Positions 1 through 6,239 of a stretch of DNA of 12,210 nucleotides are shown here, piece after piece. The translations under genes were made by a program, and so were the position numbers. The stretch is from Hyphomicrobiales bacterium. GTDB lineage: Bacteria > Pseudomonadota > Alphaproteobacteria > Micropepsales > Micropepsaceae. The stretch covers positions 1 through 12,210 of the forward strand of contig JAFIHO010000177.1 in the NCBI GenBank assembly GCA_017849395.1, given 5' to 3'. The notes below the pieces were generated by a model that searched no databases, was not told the origin of the DNA, and saw only the letters and a list, made by a program, of their open reading frames with translations. Position 1 is the first letter of the stretch. Each line of letters starts with the position of its first letter.

Positions 1-147
1 ACCCATTACCAGCGCCTGCTGGATTACATCGTGCCCGACCGTATCCATGTGCTGGCCAAGGGCCGCATCGTGGCGGAAGGCGGCAAGGAACTGGCGCTGG
101 AACTGGAAGCCAAGGGCTATGAGCAGATCGTGAAGGACGCGGCATGA
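1..147 (+). CDS. sufC: SufC, Fe-S assembly ATPase, C-terminal end (5' partial)
   Basis: Only the last 48 codons and the stop are in the window. The reading frame opens with THYQRLLDYI and continues with a segment reading IVPDRIHVLAKGRIV, then LALELEAKGYEQI. This is the characteristic C-terminus of SufC, the ABC-type ATPase that partners SufB and SufD in the cytosolic SufBCD scaffold; its Walker motifs lie upstream of the window. The His of the opening THYQ is the usual ABC H-loop (switch) position. The stop overlaps the sufD start by 4 nt (ATGA at 144-147), so the two genes are translationally coupled. Identification is firm because the tail sequence and the following sufD-sufS order agree. 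Confidence 0.93.
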   Translation, partial: THYQRLLDYIVPDRIHVLAKGRIVAEGGKELALELEAKGYEQIVKDAA

Positions 148-1256
148 GTAGTGCTGTCGCCCGCGCCATCCCCGAGCGCCGCGCCGCAGCGAAGCAGCGT
201 TTCGACGCGCGCGGGCTGCCGCATCGCCGGATCGAGGAATGGAAATATTCCGACCTGAAGGCCGTTCTGGGCGAACAGGGCATGGGTGCGGTCACGGCCG
301 AATGGCTGATCGGCAATCTGCCGCAGGGCGTGGAGGTGTTTGATCTGACTCAACCCAATCCGCCCGCCTGGGTCGCGGCGCATTTCGGCGCGAAGGCGGA
401 CAATGTGATGAGCGCCGCGTCGCTTGCGCAGTCTGCGGGCGGTGTGGCGCTGCGCGTGCCGGCGGGCGAGGCGGTGGAGGCGCCGCTGCAACTGGATTTC
501 ACCGGCCCCGGCCATGTGCGCGGGCTGTTGGTGCTGGAGGAGGGCGCGTCGCTGACCTTTATTGAAGGTGTTGGTCCGTGTGACTTCCGCAATGTTGGGT
601 TTGAGATCGTTCTGAGCCCCAAGGCGGCGCTGAACCATGTGCGCCTGTCGCCTGCCGCGCCGGAAACGGTTCTGGTCGAGGAGATCGCACTGAGCGTCGC
701 TGCAGGCGCGGAATACCGCGCCCACTTCGCCAATTTCGGTGGCAAGCTGTCGCGCGTGGCGCTGGAGATTGCTTTGGAAGGCGAGGGCGCGTCGGCCCAT
801 TTGTCGGGCGTGTCGGTGGTGAAGGATGCTCATGCCGATGTGACGTCGCATGTCGTGCACGCCGTGGCGAATACGCAGAGCACCCAACTGTTCAAGCATG
901 TCGCGGGCGGGCGCGGCCGGGCTGTCTATCAGGGCAAGGTGACGGTGGCGGCGGGCGCTGACGGTTCCGACAGCCGCCAGACGGCGAAGGCGCTGCTGCT
1001 GGGCGACGTCGCCGAAGCAGATCTGAAGCCTGAACTTGAAATTTTTGCCGATGACGTGAAATGCGCCCATGGCGCGGCGGTCGGTGATCTGGAGGCGGAG
1101 CAGATGTTCTATCTGCGGGCGCGCGGCATTCCGGAAGCCGAGGCGCGCCGCCTGTTGCTGCACGCCTTTCTGGAAGATGCCATCGGTGAAGTGGCCGAGC
1201 CGCACCGCGCCACGGTGCGCGATGCGGTCAACGCGGCTCTGGGAGGCCTGGCATGA
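144..1256 (+). CDS. sufD: SufD, SufBCD scaffold subunit
   Basis: A 370-residue protein, shorter than the roughly 420 residues of E. coli SufD, mainly through a shorter N-terminus. SufD forms the SufB-SufC2-SufD complex on which Fe-S clusters are built in the cytosol. Family marks are visible: the N-terminal motif RRIEEWKYSDL (around residues 28-38), a beta-helix-type middle rich in short hydrophobic strands, and the C-terminal motif VKCAHGAAVGDL carrying Cys307 and His309. That His corresponds to the conserved SufD histidine needed for cluster assembly. It is followed by the helical segment around FYLRARGIPEAEA. The start ATG overlaps the sufC stop and the end overlaps the sufS start (ATGA at 1253-1256). 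No frameshift or unusual composition is seen. Confidence 0.95.
   Translation: MSSAVARAIPERRAAAKQRFDARGLPHRRIEEWKYSDLKAVLGEQGMGAVTAEWLIGNLPQGVEVFDLTQPNPPAWVAAHFGAKADNVMSAASLAQSAGGVALRVPAGEAVEAPLQLDFTGPGHVRGLLVLEEGASLTFIEGVGPCDFRNVGFEIVLSPKAALNHVRLSPAAPETVLVEEIALSVAAGAEYRAHFANFGGKLSRVALEIALEGEGASAHLSGVSVVKDAHADVTSHVVHAVANTQSTQLFKHVAGGRGRAVYQGKVTVAAGADGSDSRQTAKALLLGDVAEADLKPELEIFADDVKCAHGAAVGDLEAEQMFYLRARGIPEAEARRLLLHAFLEDAIGEVAEPHRATVRDAVNAALGGLA
1241..1246 (+). promoter_or_regulatory. Shine-Dalgarno site for sufS
   Basis: GGGAGG lies 6 nt before the sufS ATG at 1253, inside the last codons of sufD. It is the best ribosome-binding site in the SUF block. It supports the 1253 start and suggests sufS is translated by fresh initiation as well as by coupling to sufD. 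Confidence 0.7.
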
Positions 1257-2497
1257 GCGCCGCGCCCAAGCCCATGCCCACTTTCGACGTGGACGCCGCG
1301 CGCGCCGATTTCGACATTTTGTCGCGCACGGTCTATGGCAAGCGGCTGGCCTATCTGGACAGCGGCGCGTCTGCCCAGAAGCCGCGCGTGGTGCTGGACG
1401 CGATGCGCGATTTCGCCAGCCGCGACTACGCCAATGTGCATCGCGGGGTGCATTTTCTGTCCGGGGCGGCGACCGACGCCTATGAGGCGGCGCGCGAGAC
1501 AGTGCGGAAATTCATGAACGCCGCCAGCGTGGACGAAATCGTGTTCACCAAGGGCGGCACCGAGGCGATCAATCTTGTCTCCTACGCTTTCCTTGCGCCG
1601 CGCATCCAGCCGGGCGACGAGATTGTGCTGACGGTGATGGAACATCATTCCAACATCGTGCCGTGGCACTTCCTGCGCGAACGCCAGGGCGCGGTGCTGC
1701 GCTGGGTCGATGTGCGCGACGATGGCTCGCTCGATATCGAGGCGTTCGACGCCGCCATCACCGCGAAGACCAAGCTTGTCGCCGTAACCCACATGTCCAA
1801 CGTGCTGGGTACGGTCACGCCGTTGAAGGAGATCGTGGCGCGGGCTCATGCCAAGGGCGTGCCGGTGCTGGCTGATGGCTGCCAGGGCGCGGTGCATGAA
1901 ATCGTCGATGTGCAGGCGCTGGACATAGATTTCTATGCCTTGACCGGTCACAAGATCTACGGCCCCACCGGCATCGGTGCGCTCTATGCCAAGAAGGCGC
2001 ATCTGAAAGCGATGTGTCCCTTCAATGGCGGCGGCGAGATGATCCGGGAAGTGTCGCAAGACCGTATCACCTATGCCGATCCGCCCGCCCGGTTCGAGGC
2101 AGGCACGCCGCCCATCATCGAAAGCGTCGGGCTGGCGGCGGCGATGGATTACCTGAACGGCTTCGACCGCGCCGCCGTGGCGGCGCATGAACATGACCTG
2201 CTGGCCTATGCGCGCGATGCCGTCCGGGAACTGAACTGGTTGCGAGTGATCGGCGATGCGCCCGGCAAAGGCGCGATCCTATCTTTCGAGGCAGAGGGGA
2301 TGCATGCGCATGACCTCGCCACCATATTGGATCGTGAAGGCGTGGCGGTGCGCGCCGGTCATCATTGCGCCCAGCCGCTGATGGAGCGGTTCGCCGTGGT
2401 CTCGACCAGCCGCGCGTCGTTTGCGCTTTACAACACAAGGACCGATGTGGACCAGCTTGTCGCTGCGCTCCACAAGGCAAGGCAGATACTGGTTTGA
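1253..2497 (+). CDS. sufS: SufS, group II cysteine desulfurase
   Basis: A 414-residue PLP-dependent enzyme that removes sulfur from L-cysteine as a persulfide, giving alanine. Visible landmarks are the N-terminal LDSGASAQKPRVV, the substrate-pocket motif VMEHHSNIVPW, the PLP lysine in LTGHKIYGPTG (Lys234), and the active-site cysteine in RAGHHCAQPLM (Cys372) followed by RASFALYNT. Nineteen residues before that Cys is His353 (in HAHDLATILD). From memory this matches His342 of Bacillus subtilis SufS, which swaps onto the zinc of SufU, whereas E. coli SufS (SufE-dependent) has Tyr there. Together with sufU 2 nt downstream this points to SufU as sulfur acceptor. Start choice rests on GGGAGG 6 nt upstream and the 4-nt overlap with sufD. 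Confidence 0.96.
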   Translation: MSAAPKPMPTFDVDAARADFDILSRTVYGKRLAYLDSGASAQKPRVVLDAMRDFASRDYANVHRGVHFLSGAATDAYEAARETVRKFMNAASVDEIVFTKGGTEAINLVSYAFLAPRIQPGDEIVLTVMEHHSNIVPWHFLRERQGAVLRWVDVRDDGSLDIEAFDAAITAKTKLVAVTHMSNVLGTVTPLKEIVARAHAKGVPVLADGCQGAVHEIVDVQALDIDFYALTGHKIYGPTGIGALYAKKAHLKAMCPFNGGGEMIREVSQDRITYADPPARFEAGTPPIIESVGLAAAMDYLNGFDRAAVAAHEHDLLAYARDAVRELNWLRVIGDAPGKGAILSFEAEGMHAHDLATILDREGVAVRAGHHCAQPLMERFAVVSTSRASFALYNTRTDVDQLVAALHKARQILV

Positions 2498-2499
2498 CG

Positions 2500-2955
2500 A
2501 TGGATAATTCCCTGCGTGAACTTTATCAGGAGGTCATCCTCGACCATTCGCGCCATCCGCGCCATTCCGGCGTGCTTGCGAACGCGACCCACAAGGCCGA
2601 CGGTTACAACCCGCTGTGCGGCGACCGCGTCACCGTCTATCTGGCGCTGGACGAGGCGGGCAAGGTGGCCGACATCAAATTCCAGGGCAAGGGGTGCGCC
2701 ATCAGTCAGGCATCCGCTTCGCTGATGACCGACCTGCTGTTGGGCCGTTCGAAAGAAGACGCCGAAAAGCTGATGCAGGGCTTCCTGCATCTGGTGAAGG
2801 GCGAGGACGCGGCGGGCCTCTCCGCCGACGATCGCGAAATCCTGGATGTGATGAGCGGGCTGAGCGAATTTCCCATGCGGGTGAAATGCGCCACCCTGGC
2901 TTGGCACACTTTCAAATCGGCGGTGGAGGGCGGTGAAGCCGCCAAGACGGAATGA
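2500..2955 (+). CDS. sufU: SufU, zinc-dependent sulfur acceptor (NifU-like family)
   Basis: 151 residues beginning MDNSLRELYQ. The open frame extends upstream into sufS, but this ATG sits 2 nt after the sufS stop and the protein matches SufU from its first residues. Zinc ligands are present: Cys40 and Asp42 in NPLCGD, Cys66 in GKGCAISQASAS, and Cys130 in VKCATLAWHT. Between the second and third Cys lies the longer insertion (around residues 90-125, with GFLHLV) that separates SufU from IscU. In Bacillus, SufU takes persulfide sulfur from SufS and passes it to SufBCD; the same role is inferred here. No strong Shine-Dalgarno is seen, so translation probably depends on coupling from sufS. The stop overlaps sufT by 4 nt. 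The alternative name is SUF-system NifU-family protein. Confidence 0.93.
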   Translation: MDNSLRELYQEVILDHSRHPRHSGVLANATHKADGYNPLCGDRVTVYLALDEAGKVADIKFQGKGCAISQASASLMTDLLLGRSKEDAEKLMQGFLHLVKGEDAAGLSADDREILDVMSGLSEFPMRVKCATLAWHTFKSAVEGGEAAKTE

Positions 2956-3302
2956 GCGAGACCGCAACCCAGACATCGGCCCTGTCGCCCCAGGAACTGG
3001 ACGAGTTCACCAGCAAGCTGGTGAGCGCGCTGAAGACCGTTTACGACCCGGAAATCCCAGTTGATATCTACGAGCTCGGGCTTATCTACAAGGTGGATGT
3101 CTCGGACGAGAAGGATGTTGCCGTGGACATGACTTTGACCGCGCCCAACTGTCCGGTGGCGGGCGAAATGCCCGGCATGGTGCAGGCGGCGCTGGAAAAG
3201 GTGGAAGGCATCGGCAAGGTCTCGGTGAACATGACCTTCGATCCGCCCTGGACGCCGGACCGCATGAGCGAGGAAGCCAAACTCGAATTGAACATGTTCT
3301 GA
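2952..3302 (+). CDS. sufT: SufT, MIP18/DUF59-family Fe-S maturation protein
   Basis: 116 residues, almost entirely one MIP18/DUF59 domain. The diagnostic segments are YDPEIPVDIYELGLIY (residues 31-46) and LTAPNCPVAGEMP (62-74), which carries the conserved Cys67, then the strand ending SVNMTFDPPWTPDRM. SufT proteins help deliver or mature Fe-S clusters under high demand; their exact chemistry is not settled. The start ATG overlaps the sufU stop (ATGA at 2952-2955), and the last base of its stop is the first base of the sufA ATG. The N-terminal 20 residues are polar and poorly conserved. The family call is secure, and the functional role is by analogy with other sufT genes. Confidence 0.92.
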   Translation: MSETATQTSALSPQELDEFTSKLVSALKTVYDPEIPVDIYELGLIYKVDVSDEKDVAVDMTLTAPNCPVAGEMPGMVQAALEKVEGIGKVSVNMTFDPPWTPDRMSEEAKLELNMF

Positions 3303-3685
3303 TGGATACGAAACCCGCCAGACCCCGCCGTGAACGCCCGAAGCCGGTGAAACTCACCGACGCGGCTGCGGCGCGCCTGCAGGAGATCATGGCGGACGCG
3401 GAAGGCAAGTATCTCGGCGTGCGGGTGGGCGTCACCAATGGCGGCTGCGCCGGCATGAGCTACACCATGGCGTATGCCGAGGACACCAAGCCGCATGAAG
3501 AGGTGATGGAAGACCGGGGCGTGAAGATTTTCATCGATCCCAAGGCGATCCTGTTCCTGATCGGCACGGAACTGGATTTCGTGCAGGAAAAGTTCGGCGC
3601 GCGTTTTGTGTTCAACAACCCGAACCAGACGGCGGCCTGCGGCTGCGGTGAGAGTGTGTCGATCACCCCCGCTGCCGCACAGTAG
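3302..3685 (+). CDS. sufA: SufA, A-type Fe-S carrier protein
   Basis: 127 residues of the HesB/IscA/SufA family, which accepts clusters from the scaffold and passes them to apo-proteins. The three cluster-binding cysteines are in place: Cys49 in NGGCAGMSY, and Cys113 and Cys115 in the C-terminal CGCGES. The N-terminal 15 residues (rich in Pro, Arg and Lys) precede the usual domain start VKLTDAAAARLQ. The start shares one base with the sufT stop (TGATG at 3300-3304), and the stop TAG shares one base with the next start. By sequence alone it could be called IscA or ErpA; the position at the end of a SUF operon favours SufA. Confidence 0.92.
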   Translation: MDTKPARPRRERPKPVKLTDAAAARLQEIMADAEGKYLGVRVGVTNGGCAGMSYTMAYAEDTKPHEEVMEDRGVKIFIDPKAILFLIGTELDFVQEKFGARFVFNNPNQTAACGCGESVSITPAAAQ

Positions 3686-4035
3686 TGGCTGGCTATCCGC
3701 GTCGCTTCGACGATCTGTTTCAGTTTTTTGGTCCCGTTTCCGTGCGCCGCATGTTCGGCGGCGAGGGTATCTTCGCCGACGATCTGATGATCGCGCTGGT
3801 GACGTCCGATGACCAGATGTACCTGAAAACATCGGACGCGACACGCCGGGCCTTTCTCGCGGAACAGCGCAAGCCATTCTCGTTCGCGAAGGGCGGCAGG
3901 AAGATCGACACCGCCTATTACGCCGTGCCGGACCGGCTGCTGGACGATCCGGAGGAATTCGCGCAATGGGTGAAGCGGGCGCAGGATGTGGCGAGGGCGG
4001 CCAGTGCGAAGAAGCTGCGTGCGAGACGCCGCTGA
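3685..4035 (+). CDS. TfoX/Sxy N-terminal-domain protein, last gene of the SUF operon
   Basis: 116 residues consisting of a single TfoX N-terminal domain: FDDLFQFFGPVSVRRMFGGEGIF (residues 8-30) is the family signature, followed by a short alpha/beta region including MYLKTSD and KPFSFAKGG, and a basic tail ending KKLRARRR. It lacks the C-terminal helix-hairpin-helix-like domain of full-length TfoX/Sxy competence regulators, so it should not be called a competence activator. The role of stand-alone TfoX-N proteins is not established. The start is GTG at 3685, whose G is the last base of the sufA TAG stop (TAGTG); no other start fits. The 1-nt overlap makes it a translationally coupled member of the SUF transcript. 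Downstream is a REPIN-like element in the convergent gap. Confidence 0.85.
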   Translation: MAGYPRRFDDLFQFFGPVSVRRMFGGEGIFADDLMIALVTSDDQMYLKTSDATRRAFLAEQRKPFSFAKGGRKIDTAYYAVPDRLLDDPEEFAQWVKRAQDVARAASAKKLRARRR

Positions 4036-4056
4036 TTGGAACTCAAACGCCCCGGC

Positions 4057-4155
4057 TGTCATGGCCCACTTTACGTGGGCCATCCAGGGCGGCAGGCACG
4101 AACTTCGACAATCTTCTCGTTGCCCTGGATGGCCCGGACAGGCCGGGCCATGACA
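4057..4155. repeat. REPIN-like inverted pair of palindromic repeats
   Basis: Two 34-bp units (4057-4090 and 4122-4155) stand in inverted orientation around a 31-bp spacer. Aligned as reverse complements they agree at the first 14 and last 11 positions and differ only in the middle 9. Each unit folds on its own: stem 4061-4069 with 4075-4083 (loop 4070-4074), and stem 4129-4137 with 4143-4151 (loop 4138-4142), 9 bp each and perfect. The differing middle keeps pairing (CAC/GTG in one, CGG/CCG in the other), a compensatory change that indicates the fold is selected. The whole 99 bp can also pair as one long interrupted stem. It sits between convergent genes, where it may act as a two-way transcription stop. 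No coding sequence is present in the 148-nt gap. Confidence 0.85.
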
Positions 4156-4183
4156 CTGTGTTTACTGACAGACAGACGAAACG

Positions 4184-4978
4184 CTATCGCCCCTTAAATG
4201 CTGCCGGCCGCTTCTGCAGGAATGCGCCCAATCCTTCCATGAAATCCTCGGTCTGGCAGACCTGTTGCTGGGTTCTGGCCTCCAGCGCCATTTGCGCCTC
4301 GAAGCTATTGTGCGGGCTTTCCCAGAATAGTTTGCGGGTGCTGGACAGGGCGGCGGGACCGTTGGCCAGCCTTTCGCCCAGCGCCAGGGCTTCCTCCATC
4401 AGCCGCTCGTCATCCGCCACACGGTTGATCAGGCCCCATTCCAGCGCGCGTTCGGCGGGCAGTTTTTCGGCCAGAAGCGCAAGTTCGCGTGCGCGCGCCA
4501 GGCCGATCAGACGCGGCAGAAGCCAGGTCGAACCGCCGTCCGGCACCAGGCCGATTCGCGAGAAGGCTTGCAGGAAATAGGCGGAGCGCGCCGCGATCAC
4601 CAGATCGCCCATCAGCGCCAAGCTCATGCCGATTCCCGCCGCCGCGCCATTCACCGCGCTTATCACGGGCAGGGGCGTGTCGCGCAGACGCCGCAGGAAG
4701 GGATGATAGGTATGTTCCAGCGCATCGCCTGCGCCGGAAGCCGAACCATCCGGCTTTGGCTCCGGCGGTTCGGCAAGACTGGCGCCGGAACAGAAGCCGC
4801 GCCCTTCGCCTGTCAGCACCATGGCGCGAAAGCCGCCCGCCTCGATGTGATCCATCCCCGCCCGCAATCCGCGCATCATGCGCGCGGAGGCCGCGTTCAG
4901 CATTTCGGGATGGTTGAGGGTCAGAACGGCAACCTTGCCGTGGGCGGTGACGTAGGCGCGGTCGAAATCTGTACGCAA
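4184..4978 (-). CDS. Enoyl-CoA hydratase/isomerase (crotonase) family protein, PaaG-like
   Basis: 264 residues, full crotonase length. Visible are the N-terminal VAVLTLNHPEMLNA, the first oxyanion-hole loop GFCSGASL (residues 61-68), the second one in AVNGAAAGIGMSLALMGDL (109-125), and GLVPDGGSTWLLPR (143-156). By my alignment both hydratase glutamates (Glu144 and Glu164 of rat mitochondrial crotonase) are replaced, by Ser and Phe, while Asp147 stands where PaaG-type isomerases keep their catalytic Asp. It is therefore more likely a CoA-ester isomerase, acting on fatty or aromatic acyl-CoA, than a hydratase; the substrate is unknown. The start is TTG with GGAG 6 nt upstream. The ATG at about 5009 is out of frame and the next in-frame Met is too far inside the domain. 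Confidence 0.87.
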   Translation of the reverse strand: MRTDFDRAYVTAHGKVAVLTLNHPEMLNAASARMMRGLRAGMDHIEAGGFRAMVLTGEGRGFCSGASLAEPPEPKPDGSASGAGDALEHTYHPFLRRLRDTPLPVISAVNGAAAGIGMSLALMGDLVIAARSAYFLQAFSRIGLVPDGGSTWLLPRLIGLARARELALLAEKLPAERALEWGLINRVADDERLMEEALALGERLANGPAALSSTRKLFWESPHNSFEAQMALEARTQQQVCQTEDFMEGLGAFLQKRPAAFKGR

Positions 4979-4984
4979 TGGTGG

Positions 4985-4988
4985 CTCC
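4985..4988 (-). promoter_or_regulatory. Shine-Dalgarno site deciding the TTG start of the crotonase gene
   Basis: On the minus strand GGAG lies 6 nt before TTG (4976-4978). No in-frame ATG or GTG near the expected N-terminus competes, so this site decides the start. Confidence 0.6.
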
Positions 4989-5035
4989 GCCGGAAGGACG
5001 AGACACCATAGCCCGGGAGAACGAGAGAAAGGAAT

Positions 5036-5051
5036 GTGCCTATTCGGGCAC
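5036..5051 (-). terminator. Possible weak terminator after the diguanylate cyclase gene
   Basis: A 5-bp stem (GTGCC/GGCAC) with a 6-nt loop lies 8 nt after the cyclase stop on the minus strand and is followed by a pyrimidine-rich stretch, not a clean T run. It may only weaken read-through, so the crotonase gene 82 nt downstream could still be co-transcribed. Confidence 0.25.
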
Positions 5052-5059
5052 CCAGGAGA

Positions 5060-6109
5060 TCAAGCCGCCGTGGTTTCCAGAGCCGCCATGCGCGGGTCAT
5101 TTTCATCGACGACCATGTTGCGACCATGATGCTTGGCGCCGTACAGACAGGCGTCCGCCCGGCGCACCGCCGCCTCGATGGCCTCGCCCTCGCGGAACTG
5201 GGCAACGCCGATGGAAATCGTGATCTTGCCCAGAATATCACCGGTGGATTTCTTCACCAGGTTCTTGGTCTCCACCGTGCCGCGGATCTGGTCGGCGATG
5301 CGCGCCGCATCCGTCAGGCCGATGCCGCGCAGCAGGACCGCGAATTCCTCGCCGCCATAACGTGCCGCCGTGTCGCGGCCTTTCACATTTTCCGACAGGC
5401 AGGCGGCGACCAGCTTCAGAACCTGGTCGCCGGTCTGATGGCCCCATGTGTCGTTGAATTTCTTGAAATGGTCGATGTCGCACAGCAGCAGCGACACTTT
5501 CTCGCCGCCCGCGATCTGCTGCATGGCCTGTTCCGCAGCATCATCGAATGCCTTGCGGTTGGCGATGCCCGTGAGCGGGTCGGTCAGGCTTTCCTTGCGC
5601 ACATTGTCCAGCTTGGCGCGCAGGTCGTTCACCTGGGCCGAGGACCGCTGCAATTCGCCTTCCAGATTCTTGGTGCGCTCCTCCATCGCCTTGGTGGCGC
5701 CCAGCAATCCCTGTACTACCGCGCGAAGGTCGCCCGCGGAACGCTGCGTGCCCAATTCGTCACTCGCGGCATTCAACTGGCTGGAATATTGCTCGGCTTC
5801 ACGTCCCGCAGCTTCCAGCTTTGCCATCACCGCGTTGATGACATCGGTCATGTTGGTGCCCAGCGTTTCCATCGCCTTGGCGGTGCGGGCGCTGGACAGG
5901 CAGCGGGTGCGCAGATCCTGCAGCATGGCAGCGGTGAAAGGCTTGCGCGCCGCGATGTGGGCGCCCATCACCTGCGCGATGGCGGGATTTTCGCCCGCCG
6001 CATAGGCATAGAATAGTTCGAAATTGTCCGGGTTGGCGGGTACATCGCATTCGCCCATCAGGGCGACGGCGGTTTTGGCCAATGCTTGTTCGCGTTCAGG
6101 CTTGTACAC
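5060..6109 (-). CDS. Diguanylate cyclase, soluble GGDEF protein
   Basis: 349 residues; makes cyclic di-GMP from two GTP. The C-terminal GGDEF domain starts at ESLTDPLTGIANR (about 174-185), has the metal Asp in LLCDIDHFKKFND (Asp211), and an intact active loop RYGGEEF (GGEEF at 252-256). The inhibitory site, normally RxxD five residues before GGEEF, reads KGRD (243-246), so its Arg is Lys. Residues 1-170 are mostly helical: an N-terminal segment with NPDNFELFYAYAAGENPA, then a probable coiled coil (about 95-172) leading into the GGDEF domain. No signal peptide or membrane segment is seen, so it is cytosolic and the sensed signal is unknown. The start is GTG with GGGGA (6115-6119) 5 nt upstream; nearby ATGs are out of frame. 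Confidence 0.93.
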   Translation of the reverse strand: MYKPEREQALAKTAVALMGECDVPANPDNFELFYAYAAGENPAIAQVMGAHIAARKPFTAAMLQDLRTRCLSSARTAKAMETLGTNMTDVINAVMAKLEAAGREAEQYSSQLNAASDELGTQRSAGDLRAVVQGLLGATKAMEERTKNLEGELQRSSAQVNDLRAKLDNVRKESLTDPLTGIANRKAFDDAAEQAMQQIAGGEKVSLLLCDIDHFKKFNDTWGHQTGDQVLKLVAACLSENVKGRDTAARYGGEEFAVLLRGIGLTDAARIADQIRGTVETKNLVKKSTGDILGKITISIGVAQFREGEAIEAAVRRADACLYGAKHHGRNMVVDENDPRMAALETTAA

Positions 6110-6239
6110 AACGTTCCCCGTGCATACCCATGGCTGTGCTTGAAAGCCGAGATTGCCGCACCGGTTCGTAAAAAACCGTTAAGTCGGTGGCTGTTAAATC
6201 TGTTCCAGCATCTGTTTCCGGCGCGGGAATCGGGGAAAA
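6110..6239. promoter_or_regulatory. Divergent promoter region between the diguanylate cyclase and ALDH genes
   Basis: This 130-nt gap must hold the starts of both divergent transcripts. I see no convincing sigma70-type pair for either direction. Visible items are an AT-rich patch at 6168-6182, an imperfect stem around it (CGGTT/AACCG), two TTAAC copies on the minus strand spaced 15 bp start to start (within about 6178-6198), and one GANTC site at 6227-6231. GGGGA at 6232-6236 is the likely ribosome-binding site of the ALDH gene, though its spacing to the ATG at 6240 is short. Confidence 0.5.

Noticed and set aside
117..2194. Long minus-strand open frames (117-1205 and 1109-2194) opposite sufD and sufS
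   Set aside because: They lie fully antisense to conserved genes, are rich in Arg, His and Gln as expected from reading high-GC codons backwards, and show no recognisable domain.
2365..2499. An upstream in-frame extension of sufU from ATG 2365
   Set aside because: It lies inside sufS, which needs this stretch for its active-site cysteine region. The SufU family begins at the ATG at 2500.
3685..4035. Naming the TfoX-N gene as competence regulator tfoX/sxy
   Set aside because: Only the N-terminal domain is present, and no competence genes are near; the name would over-claim.
4057..4155. An insertion sequence, tRNA or CRISPR unit in the 4036-4183 gap
   Set aside because: No transposase, no cloverleaf with anticodon arm, and only two inverted units; the structure fits a REP doublet instead.
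5036..6016. A 326-codon plus-strand open frame opposite the diguanylate cyclase
   Set aside because: Antisense to a protein with clear GGDEF motifs; its own composition is Arg/His/Gln-rich with no family signature.
6178..6198. A standard CtrA box
   Set aside because: The two TTAA elements are 15 bp apart start to start, not the 11 bp of TTAA-N7-TTAA, so it is not called as a feature.
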